DNA of 13,365 bases from an uncultured Anaerolineaceae bacterium. Lineage in GTDB: Bacteria > Chloroflexota > Anaerolineae > Promineifilales > Promineifilaceae. Positions 6,611-12,411 of this stretch are shown here, piece by piece (positions within the stretch are counted from its first letter, which is position 1; every line of letters starts with the position of its first letter). The notes under the pieces are model-generated. The model was not told the DNA's origin. It saw nothing but the letters and a program-made list of their open reading frames with translations, and did not search any database. The position numbers and the translations under genes were made by a program. The stretch is from assembly GCA_937967805.1 (NCBI GenBank), contig CALBTC010000269.1, positions 1 to 13,365 on the forward strand, written 5' to 3'.

Positions 6611-7273
6611 ATGTCTAATGAGAGATTAAGTATCGACGCCGAGCCGCGCACGGTGGTTGGTAAAAAAGTAAAACAGTTACGCCGCGAAGGGCTTATTCCA
6701 GCAGTTATTTATGGTATTAATGATCCTATTACCGTCCAGATGGATAGAATTTTACTGAGGCGTGTTTTGCGGCGGGCCGGTACAACCAACTTGATCGACA
6801 TTTCTGTTGATGGCGGCGTCCGCACAGTGTTAGCCCGTGACATCCAGCAGCATTTGACCAGAGGCGATCTGATTCATGTGGACTTCCAGGAAGTGGACCT
6901 GAAGGTTAAAATTACGGCCGAAGCCTCTTTGATTCTGGTTGGCCGCTCCCAGATGACGGAAGATGGGTTGGGCTCTGACGTGTTGGCGATCACCAGCGTG
7001 GAAATTGAAGCGCTGCCAGATGACCTGATTGCTGAAATTGAAGTAGACGTGAGCCAGCTCGAGTCTGCTGATTCAACAATTCTTGTGAGCGACCTGCCCG
7101 TACCGGAGGGCGTTGCTATTCTGACCGATCCGGAAACGGCCGTGGCTCGTTTTGAATACGCCCGCCTCGAAGAAGAAGAAGAGGAAGAGGAAGAATTGGA
7201 ATTCGAACCAACCGCCGATTCTGTGGAGATCATCGAGAAAGGCAAGACAGAAGAGGAAGAAGAGGAACTGTAA
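6611..7273 (+). CDS. rplY: 50S ribosomal protein L25/general stress protein Ctc
   Basis: A 220-aa long-form L25 (CTC/TL5 type) that binds 5S rRNA in the large ribosomal subunit. The N-terminal L25 domain (about 1-95) reads LSIDAEPRTVVGKKVKQLRR, then GLIPAVIYG, and ends with GDLIHVDFQEVD. The C-terminal beta domain (about 96-185) contains IEALPDDLIAEIEVDVSQLE and ILTDPETAVARFE. The last 35 residues are an acidic tail with runs of nine (187-195) and six (214-219) glutamates, probably disordered. The ATG at 6611 follows GAGG (6598-6601). A single-gene transcript is likely: it has its own strong promoter and structured leader, and a clear intrinsic terminator follows. An ACGGCCGT octamer lies in frame, encoding T176-A177-V178. 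Confidence 0.93.
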   Translation: MSNERLSIDAEPRTVVGKKVKQLRREGLIPAVIYGINDPITVQMDRILLRRVLRRAGTTNLIDISVDGGVRTVLARDIQQHLTRGDLIHVDFQEVDLKVKITAEASLILVGRSQMTEDGLGSDVLAITSVEIEALPDDLIAEIEVDVSQLESADSTILVSDLPVPEGVAILTDPETAVARFEYARLEEEEEEEEELEFEPTADSVEIIEKGKTEEEEEEL

Positions 7274-7305
7274 TCAGTTTTCTGACGACTCTAAATTTAG
7301 AGATG

Positions 7306-7335
7306 AAAGGCTGGACATTGTTCCAGCCTTTTTTC
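7306..7335 (+). terminator. Intrinsic terminator of rplY
   Basis: A perfect 10-bp stem (7306-7315 and 7322-7331, core AGGCTGGA/TCCAGCCT) with a 6-nt loop runs straight into a T tract reaching 7334. It lies 33 bp after the rplY stop. A separate 14-bp perfect palindrome, CTCTAAATTTAGAG (7289-7302), sits just before it. Confidence 0.9.
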
Positions 7336-7376
7336 TTGCCCGATAAGGTACATTCGCCCAACGTTTGTGCCCAAGA

Positions 7377-7382
7377 TACAAT
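7377..7382 (+). promoter_or_regulatory. Candidate -10 box of the glycosyltransferase gene
   Basis: TACAAT (five of six matches to the -10 consensus) ends 6 bp before the ATG at 7389. No Shine-Dalgarno is visible in that gap, which suggests a leaderless message. The -35 region (TTCGCC around 7353-7358) is poor. Confidence 0.35.
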
Positions 7383-7388
7383 TTGCCC

Positions 7389-9437
7389 ATGAAGAAGTGG
7401 CAGGAACGTGTTTGTTTGGGTCTCATTCTGCTGGCTGCGGCCGTTTTTCGCTTTAGCGGTATTGATTGGGACGATTACCACCATTACCATCCCGATGAAC
7501 GATACATCACCTGGGTGGCCACGACGATTGAACGGCCGTCTAGTTGGCAAACCGCTTTCACCCCCAACCAATCCAGCTTTAATCCATTTTATTGGCCGCC
7601 CGATGCCGCCAGCGAAGGCATTGAAGTGGTGCAAGATGCGCCACGTGATTTTGCTTACGGCCATGTGCCGCTCTACCTGGGCGTGCTGGCCACCCGCCTG
7701 CTGGAGTGGGCGGGGCCCCGTTTGCAGCCCCTTTTACCCGATGATTGGCTGCTGACGCAGGACATTTTAAGCCGGGCGGAGCTGATTGAGCTCCGGCATT
7801 TGACGGCCGGTGCCCGTGCCCTCACAGGATTAGTTGACATTGGCACCGTCTGGCTGCTCTTTCTGCTGGGACGGCAGCTTTTTTCACTCCAGGCTGGCCT
7901 GCTGGCCGCCGCATTTCTGGCCGTCAACGTCATGCACATCCAGCTCAGCCACTTCTTCATCTCTGATCCGTATCAGTCTTTCTTCACCGTCGCTGCCCTG
8001 CTCTTTTTGGTGCTGGCCGTAGAAAACAGCCACAGAGAACACAGAAAAAAAAGAGATGGTGAGAGCAATAATACTGATTACCGATCACTGATCACTGTTT
8101 ACTGGCTCCTGGCCTCCCTGTTCATTGGTCTGGCAATTGGCTCCAAGTTTGCCGCCGTTTTGCTTTTTGTGCCGCTGCTGCTATCGGCGTGGTGGTTGGC
8201 GGGGCGGTGGGAATGGTGGTTGGGCACGGCCGTTTTCACCATTGCCCTCACCTTCTTCCTCACCAATCCTTTTGCCGTGCTCGACTTTAGCTGCGAGGTG
8301 AATACGCCCGAGGTGGCGATTGGACCGGTTACCGTGCCGGCCGTCAACTGGGGTTCCTGTTACCTGGAAAATATCTTCACCCAGGGGCGCATGGTGCGCG
8401 GCGATGGCGACGTGCCGTTTACGCGCCAGTACAGCGGCACGCCGCCTTACCTTTACTTCATCGAGATGCAGCTGCGCTGGGGCATGGGCTGGCCGCTGGG
8501 ACTGCTGGCATTTGGCGGTTTTGGCTGGGCGATTTGGCGGGAGGTAAAGAGATTAGAGATTGGCAGCCTGAGGCTGCGAGCCTGGCGAATGGAAGGTTTC
8601 AATCTCCAATCTCCAATCTCCAATCTCCTCTTGCTGGCCTGGGTGGTGCCCTTCTTCCTCACTACCGGCGGCTTTTTTGTGAAGTTCATGCGCTACATGC
8701 AGCCGATGACGCCGTTTCTGATGCTATGGGCGGCGGCGTGGTTATTTAGCTGGCGGCAGAAATGGTTGCAGTGGGGCGTGGCAACGGCCGTTCTCACCAT
8801 CACCACCCTCTACGCCATCAGCTTTGTCAACCTGTACCGGCAGCCCCATCCCTGGGTGACTGCCTCCGAATGGATTTTTCGTAATGTTGAGCCGGGGTCG
8901 CTATTGCTCAGCGAGCAGTGGGACGATTCACTGCCCAGCACGATGATTGTCGATGGCCAGGTGCGCCGCCGGTCTGAGTATCCCAACACGGAGCTCACCT
9001 GGCTCACCGGAGCCGATGCCGCCGACGATGCAGAAAAGCTGGTGGAGAATCTGGAACTGTTAGCCGCAGCCGATTACGTGACGATTTTGTCCAATCGTAT
9101 TTACGGCACGGTGCCCCGCCTGCCGGAGCGGTATCCCATTTCCAGCCAGTACCACGATTTGCTTTTTTCCGGCGAATTGGGCTACGAGCCGGTTTTTGTT
9201 GCCGGACGTTACCCAACGTTGTTTGGCTGGCATTTGCGCCCCGATACATTTGGCTGGCCCGATTTGCAACCGCCGTCATTGGTTGAATCGTACCGGGACG
9301 AACAGCCGGGCTTAATCCTGGGGCGCGCTGATGAAAGTTTTATCGTGTACGATCAGCCTTTAACGATTATTTTTGAGAACGTGGACCGGAAAACGGCCGC
9401 AGAGCTGCAATCTCCCTTCACCATGCCCTCCGAATGA
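7389..9437 (+). CDS. GT39/ArnT-like membrane glycosyltransferase
   Basis: A polytopic membrane protein of 682 aa in the GT-C fold group (PMT/ArnT-like), which moves a sugar from a polyprenyl-phosphate donor outside the cytoplasm. A first membrane helix (about 8-24) leads into an acidic and His-rich loop, DWDDYHHYHPDER (26-38), the expected site of the catalytic Asp. Further hydrophobic segments include TVWLLFLLG, AGLLAAAFLAV, TVAALLFLVLAV, LLASLFIGLAIG, LGTAVFTIALTFF, WPLGLLAFGGFGW, LLLAWVVPFFLTTGG and ATAVLTITTLYAI. KFMRYMQPMTPFL is like the K..RY..P..P motif of such enzymes. The last 180 or so residues form a soluble domain. Acceptor and sugar are unknown. The ATG at 7389 is preferred over a GTG at 7365 because it directly precedes the first helix. 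Two repeat-derived stretches (residues about 227-239 and 387-413) sit in frame between helices. Confidence 0.82.
   Translation: MKKWQERVCLGLILLAAAVFRFSGIDWDDYHHYHPDERYITWVATTIERPSSWQTAFTPNQSSFNPFYWPPDAASEGIEVVQDAPRDFAYGHVPLYLGVLATRLLEWAGPRLQPLLPDDWLLTQDILSRAELIELRHLTAGARALTGLVDIGTVWLLFLLGRQLFSLQAGLLAAAFLAVNVMHIQLSHFFISDPYQSFFTVAALLFLVLAVENSHREHRKKRDGESNNTDYRSLITVYWLLASLFIGLAIGSKFAAVLLFVPLLLSAWWLAGRWEWWLGTAVFTIALTFFLTNPFAVLDFSCEVNTPEVAIGPVTVPAVNWGSCYLENIFTQGRMVRGDGDVPFTRQYSGTPPYLYFIEMQLRWGMGWPLGLLAFGGFGWAIWREVKRLEIGSLRLRAWRMEGFNLQSPISNLLLLAWVVPFFLTTGGFFVKFMRYMQPMTPFLMLWAAAWLFSWRQKWLQWGVATAVLTITTLYAISFVNLYRQPHPWVTASEWIFRNVEPGSLLLSEQWDDSLPSTMIVDGQVRRRSEYPNTELTWLTGADAADDAEKLVENLELLAAADYVTILSNRIYGTVPRLPERYPISSQYHDLLFSGELGYEPVFVAGRYPTLFGWHLRPDTFGWPDLQPPSLVESYRDEQPGLILGRADESFIVYDQPLTIIFENVDRKTAAELQSPFTMPSE
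8069..8103 (+). repeat. Heptanucleotide repeat tract inside the glycosyltransferase gene
   Basis: Five successive 7-bp units run here: TAATACT, then GATTACC, then two copies of GATCACT, then GTTTACT, ending at 8103. The sequence just upstream (about 8030-8058, an A-rich ACAGAGAACACAG stretch) also looks non-coding in character. In the protein it encodes a polar segment with HREHRKKRDGESNNTD between two membrane helices, so the tract is tolerated in a loop. Confidence 0.7.
8549..8627 (+). repeat. Inverted repeat with CAATCTC tandem array inside the glycosyltransferase gene
   Basis: Four perfect tandem copies of CAATCTC fill 8600-8627. The left part, GAGATTAGAGATTGG (8549-8563), is the inverse complement of two units with one mismatch. 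Between them lies a 7-bp-arm palindrome, GCAGCCT-G-AGGCTGC (8563-8577). The whole could fold into a long hairpin. It is translated in frame as a charged linker between two membrane helices. Confidence 0.75.
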
Positions 9438-9547
9438 CTGCGACTTGTCATTAGGTCGACAAGGGTCATCTTCGTAGCTTCAAGCGCAGCCGCGGATTCT
9501 TTCCGCGTTAAGTGCAGCGCAGAAAGAATCTGCGGCTACAAAACTAC
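9434..9547. repeat. Hairpin-rich spacer between convergent glycosyltransferase and cimA genes
   Basis: Two structures fill this gap. The first (9434-9469) has outer arms ATGAC/GTCAT and inner arms CTTGTC/GACAAG and spans the glycosyltransferase stop codon. The second is a 16-bp inverted repeat with one mismatch (9488-9503 and 9522-9537, AGCCGCGGATTCTTTC against its complement) and an 18-nt loop. The left arm can also close on itself as CGCGGA/TCCGCG. No T tract follows either one, so a mobile or REP-like repeat is as likely as a terminator. Confidence 0.6.
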
Positions 9548-11107
9548 TCAATTCCCCAACAACGCGTACTCCATACTGTCTGCCAACGCTTGCCAACTGG
9601 CCTCGATAATGTTGGCACTGGCCCCGACGGTGCTCCAGCTTTTCTTGCCCTGGCGCGTATCGATGAGGACGCGGGTGGTTGCGGCCGTGGCGTTTTCCCC
9701 ATCCAAAATGCGCACTTTGTAATCCACCAGCTTCACGCTGCTCAACTGCGGATAGACATCCACCAGCGCCTTGCGCAGCGCGGCGTCCAGAGCATTCACC
9801 GGGCCGTTTCCTTCAGCTACCATGTGCATGCGCTTGGGGCCAACCCGCACCTTCACAATCGCTTCGGCATTCAAACCGCGCCCGCGCCGTTGGTGCACGG
9901 CAACGGAGTAGTCGATCACTTCAAATGGCGGCACGTAAGCGGGATGCGTGCGGCGCAGCATCAGCTCCACCGATGCTTCGGCCCCTTCAAAGGTAAAGCC
10001 CTGTGATTCCAGCACCTTGATTTGGTCCAGCACCTTGCGCAAATCAAGGCTTTCTGTGTTCAGACCGAATTGATGCGCTTTGTCCACCAGATTGCCCCGG
10101 CCGGACAGCTCCGAAACGACGCTGCGCTGCCGGTTGCCCACCAGCTCCGGCTCAATGTGCTGGTAGCTCAGCGGGTTTTTAAGCATAGCGGCGACGTGGA
10201 TGCCGCCTTTGTGGGCAAAGGCGCTGGCCCCCACAAACGGCTGGTGGTCGTCCAAATCGAGGTTGGCCACTTCGGCCACGTAGCGGGAAAGCTCGGTAAG
10301 CGTGGCCAGTTTTTCCGGCGGCACGCAGTCGAAACCCATTTTTAGCTGTAAATCGGGGATGAGGCTGCACAGGTTGGCATTGGCCACGCGCTCACCGTAG
10401 CCGTTGATGGTGCCCTGCACCTGCATCGCTCCGGCGCGCACGGCCGCCAGCGCATTAGCCACGCCGCACTCCCCGTCGTCATGGGTGTGGATGCCGATTT
10501 GGGTTTGGGGGCCAACGGCCGTTCTCACCTCAGCCATAATCTCCTCAATTTCCCAGGGCAGGGAACCACCATTAGTGTCGCACAAAACCACGCTGTCGGC
10601 GCCGTTCACCGCCGCGGCTTTAATCGTGGCAATGGCGTATTCCGGATTGGCCTTGTAGCCGTCGAAGAAATGCTCCGCATCGTAAATCAGTTCTTTGCCG
10701 TGCGACTTGCAATAGGCCACGCTCTCGCCAATCATGTCCAGATTTTCTTCCATGCTGGTTTCCAGTACGTCCGTTACGTGCAAATCCCACGTTTTGCCCA
10801 CCAGGGTAATCACCGGCGTGTTGGCTTCAATGAGCAGTTGCAAGTTAGCATCCTCTTCCGGCTTGATGTCTTTGCGCCGCGTGCTGCCAAAGGCAGTCAC
10901 TTTGGCATGTTTCAGGTCTAACGAGCCCACGCGGCGGAAATATTCCACGTCCTTGGGATTCGAACCCGGCCAGCCGCCTTCAATGTAGTCGATGCCAAAT
11001 TCATCCAGCCGCTTGGTAATTTTGAGCTTGTCGTCGAGTGAGAGAGAAATCCCTTCGCGCTGGGTGCCGTCGCGCAGGGTGGTGTCGTAGAGGAAGATTT
11101 TGGTCAT
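9548..11107 (-). CDS. cimA: Citramalate synthase
   Basis: A 519-aa enzyme of the DRE-TIM metallolyase family that joins pyruvate and acetyl-CoA to (R)-citramalate, the first step of threonine-independent isoleucine synthesis. The catalytic barrel opens with LYDTTLRDGTQREGISLS (R12, D13). It has metal-binding H207 and H209 in GIHTHDDGECGVANA and the loop GTINGYGERVANANLCSL (232-249). The C-terminal third (about 390-519), with VAEGNGPVNALDAALRKAL, is the LeuA dimer/allosteric domain. The opening QREGISLSLDDKLKI and the Y-D-A-E-H-F-F-D-G-Y motif (142-151) are typical of the long citramalate synthase family (as in Geobacter) rather than of isopropylmalate synthase. It is the last gene of the leuC-orf-leuD-cimA set; LeuCD can process its product. 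The ATG (11105-11107) has a modest AAGG ahead of it. The gap to leuD is filled by repeats, not by a recognisable T-box. Confidence 0.9.
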   Translation of the reverse strand: MTKIFLYDTTLRDGTQREGISLSLDDKLKITKRLDEFGIDYIEGGWPGSNPKDVEYFRRVGSLDLKHAKVTAFGSTRRKDIKPEEDANLQLLIEANTPVITLVGKTWDLHVTDVLETSMEENLDMIGESVAYCKSHGKELIYDAEHFFDGYKANPEYAIATIKAAAVNGADSVVLCDTNGGSLPWEIEEIMAEVRTAVGPQTQIGIHTHDDGECGVANALAAVRAGAMQVQGTINGYGERVANANLCSLIPDLQLKMGFDCVPPEKLATLTELSRYVAEVANLDLDDHQPFVGASAFAHKGGIHVAAMLKNPLSYQHIEPELVGNRQRSVVSELSGRGNLVDKAHQFGLNTESLDLRKVLDQIKVLESQGFTFEGAEASVELMLRRTHPAYVPPFEVIDYSVAVHQRRGRGLNAEAIVKVRVGPKRMHMVAEGNGPVNALDAALRKALVDVYPQLSSVKLVDYKVRILDGENATAATTRVLIDTRQGKKSWSTVGASANIIEASWQALADSMEYALLGN

Positions 11108-11123
11108 GCTGTTACCTTTTTCC

Positions 11124-11204
11124 GTAATCGGTAATCGGTGGCCGATAATCGGTGACAGAAATTTTGACCGATTACCGATAACGGGTCACCGATTACCGTT
11201 CACT
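11124..11204. repeat. Heptamer-based inverted repeat between leuD and cimA
   Basis: Perfect 12-bp outer arms (11129-11140 and 11187-11198, CGGTAATCGGTG and its complement) enclose a second imperfect pair of arms. The right half reads as consecutive 7-bp units: GATTACC (11170-11176), GATAACG, GGTCACC, GATTACC (11191-11197), then GTTCACT (11198-11204). The last unit contains the leuD stop codon (11200-11202). A long imperfect hairpin is expected in RNA from the leuD-cimA transcript. Confidence 0.8.
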
Positions 11205-11808
11205 GGCTTGTGTTCACGCGGGCCGGATGTGCTGCCTCGTAGGCGGCAACGGCATCGGCTTGCTTAAGTAAGTAGCCAAGCTGGTCCAGCCCTTCGAGCA
11301 GGCACGTTTTGCTGAAGCTGTCGATGGGGAACTGGACGGAACGGCCGTCTGGCAAAGACACTGACTGGCTGGCTAAATCCACGCTGACTTCCGTACTCGG
11401 ATCTTCAGCCACCAGGCTGAGCAGCTGCTCGTATGTGGCGTCGTCCACGATGATGGGCAGCAGGCCGTTTTTGAGCGAATTGTTGCGGAAAATGTCGGCA
11501 AAGCTGGTGCTAATGATAGCCCGGAAGCCAAAATCCATCAGCGACCAGGGGGCGTGTTCCCGGCTGGAGCCACAGCCGAAGTTGTCGCCCGCCAGCAGGA
11601 TTTTGGCTCCCTGCGCTTCTGGCTGATTCAGCGGAAAGTCACCGCGCGGCGAACCGTCCTCGCTGTAACGCCAGTGGTGGAACAAATTTTTGCCCAACCC
11701 TTTTTTGCTAATCGTCTTCAAAAACTGAGCTGGAATAATCTGGTCCGTGTCAATATTTTCGGTGGGAATGGCCACCATATGACTGGTTAAGGTTGTAAAT
11801 GGTTGCAT
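11200..11808 (-). CDS. leuD: 3-isopropylmalate dehydratase small subunit
   Basis: A 202-aa small subunit of isopropylmalate isomerase, which with LeuC moves the hydroxyl group from 2- to 3-isopropylmalate in leucine synthesis. In this cluster it may also convert citramalate to methylmalate. The N-terminus [31 protein letters not shown] is the family opening. [36 protein letters not shown] follows, holding the substrate-binding GSSREHA loop. The length fits the 200-aa bacterial form. The ATG at 11806-11808 is preferred because the family begins there and GAGAG lies just upstream. An ATG at 11830-11832 would add eight residues and start at the edge of a 28-bp palindrome. The 3' end lies within a repeat unit that supplies the stop codon. 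An ACGGCCGT octamer sits at 11341. Confidence 0.93.
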   Translation of the reverse strand: MQPFTTLTSHMVAIPTENIDTDQIIPAQFLKTISKKGLGKNLFHHWRYSEDGSPRGDFPLNQPEAQGAKILLAGDNFGCGSSREHAPWSLMDFGFRAIISTSFADIFRNNSLKNGLLPIIVDDATYEQLLSLVAEDPSTEVSVDLASQSVSLPDGRSVQFPIDSFSKTCLLEGLDQLGYLLKQADAVAAYEAAHPARVNTSQ

Positions 11809-11832
11809 AGAAATCTCTCGAAATTTGGTCAT

Positions 11833-11860
11833 GTAGGGGCGACTCGCGAGTCGCCCCTAC
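11833..11860. repeat. Perfect 28-bp palindrome upstream of leuD
   Basis: Both 14-bp arms are perfect: GTAGGGGCGACTCG followed directly by its inverse complement, centred between 11846 and 11847. It lies in the 58-bp gap between the unknown gene and leuD. It resembles REP-like hairpin elements common in bacterial intergenic gaps. There is no T tract, so a full intrinsic terminator is unlikely. It could stabilise the upstream mRNA end or reduce read-through. Confidence 0.8.
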
Positions 11861-11866
11861 CAACAA

Positions 11867-12349
11867 TTATTGGTAAGCAAACTGGAAGCGAAACGGCCGT
11901 TCCCCCACACGCATCACGGCGCCTTGGCCGGATTGGATAATGGTGATGATGCCCTCGTGTTCCATCTCTTGCACAAAGTGGGGGCGGAACCAGTCGCTGA
12001 GCTGGGCCGGATCGTTAAACTGGTTAGGGGCGTGGAAAAGGAGACGGCCGTACCGTTCCAACTGCACCTCGTTGATGCACTGCCGTAGACCAATGCGGGG
12101 CAGTTGATTCTTTTTCAGCTCGTACTTGTTCAAGCCGCTCAGCGGAATGGTGAGACGGCCGTAACTCTCGCTGAACACCGGATTTTCCACGGCAATCGGC
12201 TCGCGTACCACGCCATCCAGCTTGCCTAAACGGCACTGTGACAAATCCCCAACCAATACTAGCGATGTCGCTGCATCCACCTGCGGCAGCAAATGTTTCA
12301 CACACTCCACAGCATAGCGTACTTTGATCTGGTAGGTTGGGTTGTCCAT
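11867..12349 (-). CDS. Unrecognised protein encoded between leuC and leuD
   Basis: A 160-aa open frame that I cannot place in any family. It has no signal peptide, membrane segment or metal-binding cluster and is probably cytoplasmic. It begins MDNPTYQIKVRYAVECVKHLLPQ and has alternating strand-like segments (SLVLVGDLSQCRLGKLDG and YGRLTIPLSGLNKYELKK). The C-terminal part is rich in aromatic and basic residues (DWFRPHFVQEMEHEGIITII, then ERPFRFQFAYQ). Two short similar phrases, YGRLTIP and YGRLLFH, both arise where an ACGGCCGT octamer is read as Y/G/R. It is real by several signs: a strong AGAGGAGAGG Shine-Dalgarno ahead of the ATG (12347-12349), full length without interruption, and a place in the minus-strand leu set with gaps of about 55 bp on each side. 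Three octamers in 483 bp is the highest density in the window. A role tied to the isomerase is possible but only from context. Confidence 0.7.
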   Translation of the reverse strand: MDNPTYQIKVRYAVECVKHLLPQVDAATSLVLVGDLSQCRLGKLDGVVREPIAVENPVFSESYGRLTIPLSGLNKYELKKNQLPRIGLRQCINEVQLERYGRLLFHAPNQFNDPAQLSDWFRPHFVQEMEHEGIITIIQSGQGAVMRVGERPFRFQFAYQ

Positions 12350-12370
12350 ATTACCTCTCCTCTTTTGGTT

Positions 12371-12411
12371 ATCGGTAAGCTGTCCACCGATTACCGTTTA
12401 CCGTTTACCGT
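12371..12411. repeat. TTACCGT tandem repeat and hairpin at the 3' end of leuC
   Basis: Three perfect tandem copies of TTACCGT occupy 12391-12411, preceded by an inverted pair ATCGGT (12371-12376) and ACCGAT (12386-12391). The third unit overlaps the end of leuC and supplies its last codons and its TAA stop (12405-12407 on the minus strand). Confidence 0.8.

Noticed and set aside
8600..8627. Possible CRISPR-like array
   Set aside because: The units are only 7 bp with no spacers; it is a simple tandem repeat.
9512..10921. Plus-strand open frames of 107-164 codons antisense to cimA
   Set aside because: The cimA frame is intact with all catalytic motifs; the long antisense frames follow from its codon bias.
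11108..11199. T-box or leucine attenuator ahead of cimA
   Set aside because: No T-box sequence, leader peptide or terminator/antiterminator pair with a U run; the hairpin is made of heptamer repeats.
11809..11832. Longer leuD starting at the ATG at 11830-11832
   Set aside because: The extra eight residues do not match the family, and the inner ATG has a better-placed GAGAG.
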